Counted from the stretch's first letter, positions 1-10,000 are shown. The stretch is DNA of 64,000 nt from Kiritimatiellia bacterium (GCA_018001225.1 JAGNIJ010000005.1:57230-121229), one strand, 5' to 3'. The notes: generated from the sequence alone by a model not told the origin. A program made the numbers and translations.

Positions 1-766
1 GGAGGGAGATGTAGGCCTTCTGCCAGACCAGCCACAGCACGGCGCCGACCAGGCTGCTGATGAGCGCCGGCAGGGTCCTTACCTTGGTGTTCGGGAGGTG
101 GACGTACATGAACCAGAAGGTCAGCCACGTGGTCAGCACCGAGGCCAGCCCGAGCACCCATCCGGCCATGGCGCTGAACGGCGGGGGAAGACGCAGCAAC
201 CCTCCCCGCAGGCTGGCCTCGGCCGTCCCCACGCCCGCGATCAGCAGAGGGACCAGCACCAGGATGCTGACATAGTTGGCCACCTGGCGGAGCACGCCGC
301 GATTAACCCGCACGCCCCAGATGCGGTTGAACGAGATCTCCATGCTGCCCAGCACGAGCAGGGACGTGAACAGGACGACGACCAGGCCGACCCAGCCCAT
401 GGCCGCGAAGTTGGTGGCGTTCGCGATGTTCCGCATGTTGTCCACGAAAGTCTGGAACTCGGGCGGCATGCCGCTGACCCAGTCCATCATCTGGTTGATG
501 CGCTCCTGGCCGAACCCGAATCCCTTGAGCAGGGCGAAGATCACCGCCAGCATCGGCACCATGGACATCAAGGTCACGAAGGTCAGGCCGGAGGCGTGGA
601 TCGCCAGGTCGTCCTCGGCGAACCCCTTGACCACGAGCTGGCCGATCCGGACGATGCGGATGGGCAGGCTGCGGCCCGGCGGCAGGGCGCTCAAGTCCGC
701 GTCCCAAATGCCGTGCAACAGGAAGTTCTTGAACCGCCGCCAACCTTCTTTCAAGCCTGTGGCCAT
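1..766 (-). CDS. YihY/BrkB-family inner-membrane protein, partial (C-terminus beyond window)
   Basis: The start codon is at 766 and the frame is open to the left edge, so only about 255 N-terminal residues are visible. The protein shows the family's opening block: a charged N-terminus, then 'AIHASGLTFVTLMSMVPMLA', which matches the YihY/BrkB signature 'A..A..LTF..L.SLVPLLAV'. Several membrane segments follow (for example around VVVLFTSLLVLGSM and ILVLVPLLIAGVG). The family is a polytopic inner-membrane protein; despite the old 'ribonuclease BN' name it is not an established nuclease and its role is unsettled. It lies 16 bases after the stop of the Nudix gene on the same strand, so the two are probably co-transcribed. 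The family assignment is firm; function is unknown. Confidence 0.88.
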   Translation of the reverse strand, partial: MATGLKEGWRRFKNFLLHGIWDADLSALPPGRSLPIRIVRIGQLVVKGFAEDDLAIHASGLTFVTLMSMVPMLAVIFALLKGFGFGQERINQMMDWVSGMPPEFQTFVDNMRNIANATNFAAMGWVGLVVVLFTSLLVLGSMEISFNRIWGVRVNRGVLRQVANYVSILVLVPLLIAGVGTAEASLRGGLLRLPPPFSAMAGWVLGLASVLTTWLTFWFMYVHLPNTKVRTLPALISSLVGAVLWLVWQKAYISL

Positions 767-782
767 GTCCGCCTCCCCGCGC

Positions 783-1322
783 TCAATCGCCCCCGCACAA
801 GCCGGCCAGCTCCGCCCGGAGCCAGGCCGCCAGCGTCTTGGAATCCACGACCCGCTCCTTCAACGCGGACCGCGCCTCGGCCTGCGTCAGCCGGACCGAG
901 GCGACGTTCTCGTCCTCGTCCTGTTTCGTCGCGCCGGGCTCGGCCTCCACCTCGGCGAAGAACAGGTCGATGCGCTCGTCTACGTAGCCGGGGGAGGGGT
1001 AGATGAAGCCCAACGACTCCAGCCGCGTGACGCGGTGGCCGGTCTCTTCCTCCATCTCCCGGCGGGCGCAGGCCTCCGCGTCCTCGCCCGGTTCGCGGTG
1101 GCCCGCGACGACTTCCAGCAGCGCCTGCTCGACCGGCTTGCGGAACTGGCGCACGAAGAGGAACCGGCCGTCCGGCAGGCGGGCCAGCACGGCCACTGCG
1201 GGCCCGTGCCGCACGATCTCGCGCACGGCCTGACGCCCGTTCGCCAACTGGACATCCTGCACCTCGATCCCCAGGATGCGGCCCCGGTACAGCCATTTGG
1301 ATGTCAAGGTTTTCTCTTCCAC
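783..1322 (-). CDS. Nudix hydrolase, ADP-ribose pyrophosphatase-like
   Basis: The protein has 179 residues. A complete Nudix box (G-x5-E-x7-R-E-x2-E-E-x-G) is visible as 'GHREPGED' followed by 'REMEEETG', which binds the metal ions that drive hydrolysis of nucleoside diphosphates linked to another moiety. The upstream 'VRQFRKPVEQALLEVVAG' block and the downstream 'YPSPGYVDERI' block are typical of the ADP-ribose pyrophosphatase (NudF-like) group. I place the start at a GTG (1322) because a strong GGAGGAAGG ribosome site lies 9 bases before it. An ATG at 1388 is in frame but would overlap the first codons of the divergent dGTPase gene. The substrate is inferred from family resemblance only. 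Confidence 0.88.
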   Translation of the reverse strand: MEEKTLTSKWLYRGRILGIEVQDVQLANGRQAVREIVRHGPAVAVLARLPDGRFLFVRQFRKPVEQALLEVVAGHREPGEDAEACARREMEEETGHRVTRLESLGFIYPSPGYVDERIDLFFAEVEAEPGATKQDEDENVASVRLTQAEARSALKERVVDSKTLAAWLRAELAGLCGGD

Positions 1323-1344
1323 GCGACGAACCCTTCCTCCGTCG

Positions 1345-1372
1345 TTGCCAATCGACCGGATCAGCCTAATAT
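1345..1372 (+). promoter_or_regulatory. Possible sigma70-type promoter for the dGTPase-trpD operon
   Basis: TTGCCA (1345-1350) and TAATAT (1367-1372) are separated by 16 bases in the 57-base gap between the divergent Nudix and dGTPase genes. The predicted transcription start would fall almost on the dGTPase ATG at 1380, and no ribosome site precedes that ATG, so a leaderless message is possible. The match is only moderate. Confidence 0.25.
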
Positions 1373-1379
1373 ACAACCG

Positions 1380-2555
1380 ATGCTCCATTCGAGAAAAGAA
1401 AGAGAAAAACTGGAGGAGGCTTGCCTGGCGCCCTACGCCGTGCGCAGCGCGGCCAGCCGGGGCCGTCTGTACCCCGAGCCCCCGCACGACGTCCGGACGG
1501 AGTTCCAGCGCGACCGCGACCGCGTGCTCTACTCCAAGGCCTTCCGCCGCCTCGAGTACAAGACCCAGGTCTTCGTCAACGGTACGGCCGACCACTACCG
1601 CACGCGGCTGACCCACACGATGGAGATGACGGCCGTCGGCCGGACCCTGGCGCGCGCGTTGCGGGCGAACGAGGACCTGGTCGAGGCGATCGCCCTCGCG
1701 CACGACATCGGCCACAGCCCCTTCGGCCACGTGGGGGAGGAGGCGCTGGACGAACTGATGAAGCAGGAGGGCGGCTTCGACCACAACCTCCAGAGCTGCC
1801 GCGCCGTGGAACTTATCGAGCACCCGTACCCGGACTTTCCCGGCCTGAACCTGACCTGGGAGGTCCGGGCCGGCCTGCGCAAACACCTCGCCGCCCAGCC
1901 GGGCGCCGTGCTCGACGGACATCCGCTTGGCCCGCGCCAATCCCTCGAAGCGCAGCTTGCCGACGTGGCGGACGATATCGCGTATTACGCCCATGATGTG
2001 GACGACGGACTGGAAGCCGGCCTCATTACGCCTGCCGAGCTGGCCGGTCTGGAAATCTGGAGGGAAGCGGAAAAGCGCACCCGCCAGGAGCCGGGCGCCG
2101 CCGCCCGGTCCACGGTTCGCGCGCTGTTGGACCTGCAGGTGGAGGACGTGCTCCAGACCAGCGCGGAGCGGCTCGACCGGCATCGGCCGGCCTCGCCCGC
2201 CGGGGTGATGCGGGCGCCGGAAAAAACGGCGGATTTCAGCCCGCGGATGAAAGCGCTGCTGACGCCATTGAGGACTTTTCTGTTCGAGCGCCTGTACTAC
2301 AATCCCGCCGTGAGCCACGACAGCCAGGCGGCGGTCCGGATGATGCGGCGCCTTTTTCTCCATTACATCGCGCACCCGGAGGCCATGGGCCGCAAGGCGC
2401 GCGCCCGGCTGGAGTCCGAAGGCCTGTGGCGGACGGTGTGCGATTACATCGCGGGGATGACCGACCGGTATGCGATGGAGGAATTTCAGCGGTTCGGTTT
2501 GGATCGGGAAAATGAAACTGGAGGGCGAGCGTCCCGCGAGCCGCGGAAGGAGTGA
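1380..2555 (+). CDS. dgt: Deoxyguanosinetriphosphate triphosphohydrolase-like HD-domain protein
   Basis: A protein of 391 residues. The N-terminal 'LAPYAVRSA..RGR' and 'RTEFQRDRDRVLYSKAFRRL' blocks, the 'HYRTRLTHTMEM' block (first metal-binding His) and 'ALAHDIGHSPFGH' (the HD pair) are the hallmarks of dNTP triphosphohydrolases, which remove tripolyphosphate from dGTP and related dNTPs to control the nucleotide pool. A third metal ligand is likely in 'DVADDIAYYAHDVDDG'. The C-terminus carries the helical 'ERLYYNPAV' region normal for the type-2 Dgt-like subfamily. The start fits the family N-terminus but lacks a Shine-Dalgarno sequence. The gene ends 6 bases before trpD, so the two form an operon. 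The exact nucleotide specificity cannot be read from the sequence. Confidence 0.93.
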   Translation: MLHSRKEREKLEEACLAPYAVRSAASRGRLYPEPPHDVRTEFQRDRDRVLYSKAFRRLEYKTQVFVNGTADHYRTRLTHTMEMTAVGRTLARALRANEDLVEAIALAHDIGHSPFGHVGEEALDELMKQEGGFDHNLQSCRAVELIEHPYPDFPGLNLTWEVRAGLRKHLAAQPGAVLDGHPLGPRQSLEAQLADVADDIAYYAHDVDDGLEAGLITPAELAGLEIWREAEKRTRQEPGAAARSTVRALLDLQVEDVLQTSAERLDRHRPASPAGVMRAPEKTADFSPRMKALLTPLRTFLFERLYYNPAVSHDSQAAVRMMRRLFLHYIAHPEAMGRKARARLESEGLWRTVCDYIAGMTDRYAMEEFQRFGLDRENETGGRASREPRKE

Positions 2556-2561
2556 AAGACC

Positions 2562-3578
2562 ATGATCCGTGAAGCCATAGCGAAGCTGGCGGAAAACAGG
2601 GAGCTGTCCCGCGAGGAGGCGCTCGCGGCCATGCGGGAGATCATGGCGGGCGAGGCCACGCCGGCGCAGATCGCCGCGTACATCACGGCCCTCCGCCTGC
2701 GCGGCGAGAGCCCGGCCGTCATCGCCGCCAGCGCGGCGGCGATGAGAGAGAAGTTCACGGCCATCCCCGCGCCCGGCGAGATCGTGGTGGACACGTGCGG
2801 GACGGGCGGCGACGGGGCGCACACGTTCAACATCTCGACGTCGGCGGCGTTCGTGGCCGCCGGGGCCGGGATCACCGTGGCCAAGCACGGCAACCGGAGC
2901 GTTTCCAGCAAGTGCGGCAGCGCCGACGTGCTGGCCGAACTGGGCGTCAAGATCGACTGCGCCCCGGAGATCATGGCCGGGTGCCTGCGCGACGTCGGCA
3001 TCGCCTTCCTGTTTGCGCCGGTGCTGCACCCCGCGATGAAGCACGCCATCGGGCCCCGGCGCGAGATCGGGATCCGCACGATCTTCAACATCCTGGGCCC
3101 GCTGTCCAACCCGGCCGGCGCGCGCTACGGCGTGCTGGGCGTGTATCACCGGGACCTGGTGCCCGTGCTGGCCGAGGCGGCCGCGAGCCTGGGCGCGCAG
3201 CGCCTGTTCGTCGTCCACGGCGCGGACGGCTTGGACGAGCTGACCACCACGGGCGATTCCTTCGTGGCCGAGGTGGACCGCGGCGCGGTGCGGACGTACA
3301 CGATCCGCCCGGCGCAGTTCGGGCTGCCGAAGGCCCGGCCGGAGGACCTGCGCGGGGGCGACGCGAAGGAGAACGCGGCCCTGGTCCGCGCGCTGCTGGA
3401 CGGGGAGAAGGGGCCACGGCGCGACATCGTGCTGCTCAACGCGGCGGCCGCGATCGTCGCCGGCGGCCGGGCGGCGGACTTTGCGGAGGGCCTCCAAGCC
3501 GCCGCGCGCTCGGTGGATAGCGGGTCGGCCCGGCAAAAGCTCGAGGCCCTGGCCCGGGCCTCGAACGCGGGCGCTTGA
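2562..3578 (+). CDS. trpD: Anthranilate phosphoribosyltransferase
   Basis: A full-length TrpD (338 residues) transferring phosphoribose from PRPP to anthranilate, the second step of tryptophan synthesis. Diagnostic motifs are the glycine-rich PRPP loop 'CGTGGDG', 'HTFNISTSAAFVAAGAG', 'KHGNRSVSSKCGSADVLAEL' and 'HPAMK..GPRREIGIRTIFN'. The ribosome site GGAAGGAG lies inside the last codons of the upstream dGTPase gene, consistent with coupling. No other trp gene is in the window, so trpD is detached from a classical trp operon. Confidence 0.97.
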   Translation: MIREAIAKLAENRELSREEALAAMREIMAGEATPAQIAAYITALRLRGESPAVIAASAAAMREKFTAIPAPGEIVVDTCGTGGDGAHTFNISTSAAFVAAGAGITVAKHGNRSVSSKCGSADVLAELGVKIDCAPEIMAGCLRDVGIAFLFAPVLHPAMKHAIGPRREIGIRTIFNILGPLSNPAGARYGVLGVYHRDLVPVLAEAAASLGAQRLFVVHGADGLDELTTTGDSFVAEVDRGAVRTYTIRPAQFGLPKARPEDLRGGDAKENAALVRALLDGEKGPRRDIVLLNAAAAIVAGGRAADFAEGLQAAARSVDSGSARQKLEALARASNAGA

Positions 3579-3666
3579 GCCGGATGCTCGCTCTCTTTGT
3601 GCTTCGCTTTTTCAGGCAAAGCGCTTATAAGAACCGCCCAATTCAACCTTCAACCGGCAGGCGATA

Positions 3667-4953
3667 ATGAAGAAGCAAAAGAGGGAAGTCATCGGCGTCG
3701 TGGGGTTGGGCTACGTGGGGCTGCCGCTGGCCACGGCGTTCGCGACGAAGTTCAAGGTGATCGGGTTCGACATCAAGGAGGCCCGCGTCAAGGAGTTGCG
3801 GGCCGGTCGCGACTCGACGGGCGAGGCGGACCCGGCGCACCTGAAGAACCCGCGGCTGACCTTCACCTCGGACCCCGCCGCGCTGCGGCGCTGCACGTTC
3901 ATCATCGTCGCCGTGCCGACGCCGATCGACGAATCGCGCGAGCCGGACCTGACCCCGCTGGAATCCTCCTCGACCGCGGTAGGGAAGATCCTGAAGAAGG
4001 GCATGATGGTGGTGTACGAAAGCACCGTGTATCCCGGCGTGACGGAGGAGTACTGCCTGCCGATCCTGGAGCGCGAATCGGGCTTGAAGCTGGGCCAGTT
4101 CGACCTGGGGTACTCGCCGGAGCGCGTGAACCCGGGCGACAAGCAGCACTCCGTGTCGGGCATCGTGAAGGTCGTCAGCGGGCACAACGCCCGAGCCCTG
4201 GACCGCTGCGCGGCGGCGTACGGCGCGGTGATCGCGGCGGGCATCCACAAGGCGCCCAACATCATGACCGCCGAGGCGGCCAAGGTGATCGAAAACGTCC
4301 AGCGCGACCTGAACATCGCGCTGATGAACGAACTCTCCAAGATCTTCGCGCGGATGGGGCTGAATACCAACGAGGTCCTGGCCGCCTCCGCGACGAAGTG
4401 GAATTTCCACCGCTATCATCCCGGCCTCGTCGGCGGGCACTGCATCGGCGTCGATCCTTACTACCTGACCCACCGCGCGCTACAGCTGGGCTACCACCCG
4501 GAGGTGATCCTGGCCGGCCGCCGGATCAACGACGGCATGGGCGACTACGTCGGCGAACTGACCATCCGCGAACTGGTCCACGCGGGCGTGCTGCCGCGGA
4601 AGGCGCGGATCTGGGTGCTGGGCATGACCTTCAAGGAGAACGTCCCCGATTTCCGCAACACGCGCGCCGTGGACGTCGTGGCCTACCTGAAGAAATACGG
4701 GGCGCAGGTGTACGCCTGGGAGCCCCTCGTGAGCGCGGGCCAGATCAAGAAGGAATTCGGGGTCGACACGCTCACCTTCGACCGGGCCCGGAACCTGGAC
4801 GCGGTGGTGCTGATCAACGCCCATGACGCGTTCAAGTCCATCGCCCTGCCGGCCCTGCGGAAGAAGATGCGGACTCGCGTGATCGTGGACGTGAAGAACT
4901 TCTTCCCGCGCGAGCGGGCGCGGAAGCTGGGCTTCCACTACGTCAGCCTGTAG
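3667..4953 (+). CDS. Nucleotide-sugar (UDP-HexNAc type) 6-dehydrogenase
   Basis: A protein of 428 residues with an N-terminal Rossmann fold ('IGVVGLGYVGLPLATAF'), a central helical domain and the catalytic-cysteine loop 'GGHCIGVDPYYLT' near residue 260. The C-terminal 'GMTFKENVPDFRNTRAVDVV' block resembles TviB/WbpO-type enzymes more than UDP-glucose dehydrogenase, so the likely reaction is NAD-dependent oxidation of a UDP-N-acetylhexosamine to its uronic acid for a surface polysaccharide. Substrate is inferred. It lies 88 bases after trpD on the same strand and may have its own promoter. The genes that would use its product are not adjacent. Confidence 0.9.
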   Translation: MKKQKREVIGVVGLGYVGLPLATAFATKFKVIGFDIKEARVKELRAGRDSTGEADPAHLKNPRLTFTSDPAALRRCTFIIVAVPTPIDESREPDLTPLESSSTAVGKILKKGMMVVYESTVYPGVTEEYCLPILERESGLKLGQFDLGYSPERVNPGDKQHSVSGIVKVVSGHNARALDRCAAAYGAVIAAGIHKAPNIMTAEAAKVIENVQRDLNIALMNELSKIFARMGLNTNEVLAASATKWNFHRYHPGLVGGHCIGVDPYYLTHRALQLGYHPEVILAGRRINDGMGDYVGELTIRELVHAGVLPRKARIWVLGMTFKENVPDFRNTRAVDVVAYLKKYGAQVYAWEPLVSAGQIKKEFGVDTLTFDRARNLDAVVLINAHDAFKSIALPALRKKMRTRVIVDVKNFFPRERARKLGFHYVSL

Positions 4954-4992
4954 GCCCGCCGCCGGGACTTGTCCTACCAGGTACGGGTGAGA

Positions 4993-5095
4993 GGCGGTAC
5001 GAACGGCGTCGCAGAGCTCCGCCCTCCAGTGGCAGGAATCATGGAGGGGCGAGCTCCTGCGAGCCCGAAATCTACCCGCATTCACCCGGATTTGG
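4993..5095. repeat. Dispersed intergenic repeat, copy A (inverted relative to copy B at 63100)
   Basis: About 100 bases between the sugar dehydrogenase and the secretin gene. The reverse complement of 63100-63201 matches this stretch almost throughout. Shared blocks are 'GGCGGTACGAACGGCG', 'CAGAGCTCCGCCCTCCAGTG', 'GGCAGGAA.CATGGAGG' and 'GAGCCCGAAATC', ending in 'TTCACCCGGATT'. It contains short inverted segments but no coding frame that I can support. Confidence 0.8.
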
Positions 5096-5097
5096 TA

Positions 5098-5175
5098 TCA
5101 TCCCGAGCGCAGCGAGGGATCTCTTGAACACAGGCCCCGGCGGGGAGGAAGTTCCTCGCCGCGCTCGGAATGACA
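5098..5175. repeat. Inverted-repeat element of the 'CATCCCGAGCGCAGCGAGG' type
   Basis: Left arm at 5098-5117 (TCATCCCGAGCGCAGCGAGG) and right arm at 5154-5175, whose reverse complement (TGTCATTCCGAGCGCGGCGA...) matches it with few differences. The arms enclose about 36 bases with a GGCCCCGGCGGGG core. The arm sequence is one I recognise as a very common, poorly explained intergenic palindrome in unrelated bacterial genomes. It lies directly next to the repeat at 4993 and just after the secretin stop codon. Confidence 0.7.
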
Positions 5176-5190
5176 GGGGCGGTGCCGGGG

Positions 5191-6978
5191 CTACTTCTTT
5201 TTCCCGTTGGCCTTTTGCGTCCCGTTACCCGTTTCGACCTGTTGCGCCTCGCGGGCGGTCAGGTGGCGGTGGATCAGCTGGCTCTCGGAGGGGATGCCCG
5301 AGCGTTCATAGATCGTGCCCGGGTTGGCCAGGGCGACCGTGACGAAGATGACAATCTCGTTTTGCACCTTCTGGGTCTTGGTGTGGGTGAAGAGGTACTT
5401 GCCGATCAGCGGGAGGTCGCCGAGCACCGGCACCTTGATGATCTTCTCCTCGTCGTCGGTCAGGGAGAGGCCGCCGATGGCGACCGTCCGGTTGTTCTCG
5501 ACGTTGAATTCGGTGTCCACGCGGCTGATGGTCATCACCGGGAAGCGCTGGCCGGTCTGGGGGATCACCTCGTCTTCCGACCGCGGGGCGCGGGAGAGTT
5601 CGGGGATGATGCGCACGGTGATGTTGCTCTCCGTGTTGACGATGGGCGTCACGTCCACCAGGACGCCGACGGGCAGGTAGCCGTCGAGGCGGTAGAGGAA
5701 CTGGACGATGCCCTCGGAATCCGATCGCAGCGGGACCGCCGACACGTTGGGCCGCTTGCTGCCGACAAGGATGGAGGCCGTCTCGCCGCTGGCGACGACG
5801 ATCTTCGGATTCGAGATGATGCTGACGCCGCTGTTCTGCTTCAGGGCGCTCAACACCAGCGAGAAATCGCTGGCGGACAGCACCGCCGCGCGGACGTCGG
5901 TGAGGGTCCGGTTGTACTGGTCGACGGTGGACTGGTCGTAGGTCCGCGCCCGCGAGATGGCATCGATGGTGCCCCGGCCCGCGAGGCCCAGCGAGTCGTC
6001 CTTCTTGTCCAGGCCTTCCGGCACGCTCACGAAGCCGGCCTCGCCCGACCCGATCTCCGTGCCGGCGGGGCTGGACACGCCGTACTGGTCGTACAGTTGG
6101 CCCATCAGGTCCGACTGGGCCCGCCGTTCCGTTTCGGCGTACCCGGTGAAGGTGTCCTTGGTGCGGGTGCGCGAATCGTTCAGGGTCCAGGTCATGCCGC
6201 CGGCGCCGATGGTGTAACCCTGCAGGGCCTGCCAGTTGATGCCCAGGTCCTTGATCGCCTGGTCGTTGAGCTCGATGAACTTGGCCTCGATGAAGACCTG
6301 GGGCCGGGGCTTGTCGATCTTGCCGATGACCTCGCGGATCTTACCGAGCTGGTCGGCGGTTTCGCGCACCACCAGCGTGTTGACGCCCGAGGCGCCGGCC
6401 GCCGACGCGTTGCTGGCGATGAGCATTTTCTGGACGATGGGGAGGATGTTGCTGATGGTCTGGTAGCGCAGGGTGTAGGTCTCGATCGTCAGCGGCTCGA
6501 GGGCCAGGTCGGCCTTGGACAGCACCGTGTAGATGCCCGGGCTCTTTTCCACCAGGGCCAGGTTCACGCTGTCCAGGATGATGCGCAGGGCGGGCTCCCA
6601 CTCCACGTCCTTGAGGCTCACGGTGACGTTGCCCTTGATATCCTTGCCGGAGACGATGTTCGCCCCGGAGATGCGGGTGAACATGCGGATGGCATCCTGG
6701 ACCGGCACGTTGTCGAGGGTGATGGTGATCAACTCGCCCTTCGTCGATTCCACGCCCGGCGTCTCCCGCTCGGTCACCAGTTCCACCAGTTCGACGGCGG
6801 CCGTCGCGGCGGGTTCGGCCGCCGGCGCCTCGGGGACCGGCAGCGCCGCCTGCTCGGCGAGCGACTCGGGGGCCGCCGGGGTTTCGGGGGGCGGCGCTTC
6901 TTCCTGGGCCGCCGCCGGGCGCGCCGCCGCGGCCAGCAGGAACGTCATCATCCATTGCGCCAGTATTCGTTTCTTCAT
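5191..6978 (-). CDS. pilQ: Secretin of a type IV pilus / type II secretion-like system
   Basis: A secreted outer-membrane protein of about 595 residues. It has a signal peptide (MKKRILAQWMMTFLLAAAARPAAAQ), an acidic Pro/Ala-rich linker, an N0/STN-like domain ('ITITLDNVPVQDAIRMF..ISG', 'VTVSLKDVEWEPALRIIL'), an N1 domain with the secretin ring-building fold ('NTLVVRETADQLGKIREVI'), and a long C-terminal secretin channel ('SIISNPKIVVASGETASI', 'VLVDVTPIVN', 'VPVLGDLPLIGKYLFTHTKT', 'NEIVIFVTVALANP'). It is last in the minus-strand operon with pilM, pilN and pilO, which is the usual position of pilQ. The start at 6978 gives an intact signal peptide with an AGGGA ribosome site; an in-frame ATG at 7005 adds nine charged residues and is less likely. 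Confidence 0.93.
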   Translation of the reverse strand: MKKRILAQWMMTFLLAAAARPAAAQEEAPPPETPAAPESLAEQAALPVPEAPAAEPAATAAVELVELVTERETPGVESTKGELITITLDNVPVQDAIRMFTRISGANIVSGKDIKGNVTVSLKDVEWEPALRIILDSVNLALVEKSPGIYTVLSKADLALEPLTIETYTLRYQTISNILPIVQKMLIASNASAAGASGVNTLVVRETADQLGKIREVIGKIDKPRPQVFIEAKFIELNDQAIKDLGINWQALQGYTIGAGGMTWTLNDSRTRTKDTFTGYAETERRAQSDLMGQLYDQYGVSSPAGTEIGSGEAGFVSVPEGLDKKDDSLGLAGRGTIDAISRARTYDQSTVDQYNRTLTDVRAAVLSASDFSLVLSALKQNSGVSIISNPKIVVASGETASILVGSKRPNVSAVPLRSDSEGIVQFLYRLDGYLPVGVLVDVTPIVNTESNITVRIIPELSRAPRSEDEVIPQTGQRFPVMTISRVDTEFNVENNRTVAIGGLSLTDDEEKIIKVPVLGDLPLIGKYLFTHTKTQKVQNEIVIFVTVALANPGTIYERSGIPSESQLIHRHLTAREAQQVETGNGTQKANGKKK

Positions 6979-7048
6979 AGTGCGGTCCCTTCGTAAGTAC
7001 TTCAAACTCGGCTCCCGTTCAAGCAGGGAGGTGGCGCCCCGCCTTGTT

Positions 7049-10000
7049 TCAATACGCCACCACCCGGTAGATCCTCAACGGCAAGCCGGTGTTGTTGGTG
7101 TCCGTGCAGCTCATCATGGAGTCCACGCCCGGCAGGCCGATCCCCGTATTAACGTTGGTCCAGTTCATGAGATCATCCGTGTACTGCGCGGTGTAGAACC
7201 AGCCCATCGCGCCCATCCAACTGATCGTCACGCCGCCCGGGCCGGGCAGGGTCTGCATGAAGACCGGGGGGATATTCGTGGACAGGCCGATCTCGACGCG
7301 CAGGATGCGGTCGTGGCCCGTGTCGGCGATGTACAGGTACCCGCGGTCGTCCCAGGCGACGCCTTCCGGATGGTCCACGATGTTGCCGGCGAGCACGGTC
7401 GACCAGGCCCCCGGATCGATGCGCCGCACGATGCGGTTGTTGTTCATGTCCGCGACGAACAAGTCGTTGGTGCGACCGAACGCCATGCGCTGGGCCCGGT
7501 TCAGGCCGCCCTCGGTGTTCGTGCTGCTGCCGATGCGGCCCAGGAATGTCCCGTTCGTCGTGAAGCCCTGGATCCGCGTGTACGCCGTCCCCGCGTCGTA
7601 GTCCGAGACCACGATGTAGTTGGAGGCCCCGACCGTCACGCCCTTGGCCAGCCGGACGAAGGCGTCCTCGACCCCGTTGGAGACGAGGACCGACCAGAGG
7701 TTGGCCGGCGTGCGCTTCTGGACCCGGTAGTTGCTCCGGTCCGTGACATACAGGTTGGTGAAGGTGTCCACGTCGAGGTCGTACGGCGCGTTGAACTGGC
7801 CGACGGCGCTGCCGGGCGACGTGCCGCCCCAGACCGTCCAGGCCCCGGCCGGGGTCCGGCGCTGGACGCGGTTGTTCCCCGTGTCCGCCACGTAGACGTT
7901 GGTCGCCGGGTCCACGGTGACGCCGAAGGGCTGGTTGAACTGCCCCGACCCCGTGCCGGCGGCGCCGATCGTGCTCACCGCGGCGGGCAGGTTGGTGATC
8001 CGGGTGTCGAGGACGACGATCCGATCCTGCCCGCTGTCGGCGATATAGAGCCGCCGGAGCGCGTCGAAGGCCAGGCCGCGCGGGCGGGTCAGCGACAGCG
8101 TCAGGCTCGCGTTCGTCTCGCCGGCCGGCCCGTAGATCTGCATGGGCCAGTAGTAGGCCTGGATGACCGTCGTGAAGCCGCTGGTCACGGCGGTCGGGAC
8201 GTCGGGCGGGTCGGCCCAGTAGGGGATTTCGATGAATTCCACCGTGTAATCGCCCGGCGCGAACTCGATGGCCATGTCCGCGTTGGTCCACGGCCCGCCC
8301 GTCACGCGCCACAGGGCGCCCGTCGCGACGGCATGGGTCGGGATGAACTCGACGTAGATGCCCGTGACCTGGGTGTACCGGCCCGTGAGAGTCAGGAGGT
8401 TCGTGGTGATCTGCACGACCTGGTTGCCCGGCGCGTACCAGAGAGGCGGACTGTTCGTGGAAAAGCTGATCGTGTGCTCTCCGACGGGGATGTTGGGCTC
8501 GATGTACCCGCTGGGATTCCAGGCCCCGGAATCCACCCGCCAGGCGCCCCAGTTGGTGGCCGCGATCTCCGGCTCGATCCAGACGCGCACCGACCCGACC
8601 GCCGGCACGTACTGGCCCAGCAGCAATGTCGTCTCCCCGGGCAGAATAGTGACCTGGATGGGGCTCGGGGGAACCCAGCCCGGGATGTCCAGGAACTGCA
8701 CCGTGTACTCGCCCGGCGTCAGGTTATCCACCGTTTCATTCTCGTCGTGCCAGACCCCGCTGCCGATCCTCCATTGGGCATTGGTCGTCGGCCATATCGC
8801 GCCGTGGTTGGCCTCGTCGGCGAAGCTGAATTCCACGCGGAGGGCGCCGTTCTGGATATACGTGGCGGTGACGGAGGTCAGGATGCCGTTCGAAAGGGCC
8901 ACGGTTCGATTGGATGGAGCGGTCCATCCGTCGATGGACTTGAACAGGATGGTGCTGATCCCCTCCGTAAGGTCCTCGTACAGGGTGATCCCGCTGTCCC
9001 GCCAGGAACCGAGGCCTTGGATGGCCCACTGGGCGCCGTCGTCCACGGCCGCCGGCGGAAGGAGGGTGACGCGGAGGGACGGGGGAATGATCAGGGCGCC
9101 GTCGCCGTCGGCCGTGTAATCTGTCCCGCCGCGCAGGGTCGCGGCGTGCGTCCACTTGTCCCACCAATCGCCGGAGTACCCGCGCACGTAATCCTGGACC
9201 TGGCCCCAGGCCCAGGGCATCACGTTGACGGTCCCGTTGGTGCCGTTGTTGGCGCTGGTTCCGACCAGGGGGTTGGTCCGGTAGCTCGTGCTGTCATCCG
9301 CTCGATAGTAGGCGACGAGGTTCCCCTCGCTGCCCTGCAGGGCTTTGTTGTACGCGGACGCGACCTCCGCCGCCGTCCGGGCGACGTTCCAAATGCGGAC
9401 ATCGTCCACGGCGCCATGCAGGCCCTGCCCGATGCGCTGCCGCACCGGGCCGCCGGCGTAGATGGCCGGGGATTGGAGCGCCTGGGGCGCGGTGCTGGTG
9501 TAGGCGCCGTTGATGTACAGTTTAAGTTCGCGCAGGTACCCGTCGTAGGTGCCCGCCACGTGCGTCCAGTTGGTGCCGCCGGCCAGCGCCACGCTGCCCG
9601 TCGCCTGCACCGTGAAGCCGTCCACGGACACGTACCGCACGTAGGGCACGTTGGCCGGCGCGGTGACGCCGTCGCCGAGCCCCAGCTCGTAGTTGACGCC
9701 GTTGGTCGGGCCGACGAGCCGCTGAACCAGTATGCCGCCGTCCGCCTCGGCGGGGTCCGGCCGCACCCAGCTTTCGAGCGTCCAGCTGTCCAGGGCGAAA
9801 CGCCGCTGCATGGGCATCTCCACGTAATCAGAGCCGTTGGTCGAGAACGACAGGGCCCGTGAGATCGCCGGGCTCTGCGCGCTGGCCGGGTCCTCGCCGA
9901 CCGCCACCTCCGCGCCGTCCACGCGCGCGTCGTCATCCGTGTCCGCCAGCAGCGGGTGCGTGCCCCGCTCCTGCTCGTCGCGGTTGACCAGCCCGTCGCC

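Noticed and set aside
783..3536. A 917-codon minus-strand frame antisense to the dGTPase gene and trpD
   Set aside because: Only its last part (the Nudix gene) has family motifs; the rest is the complement of well-conserved genes in GC-rich DNA, which routinely leaves long antisense frames open.
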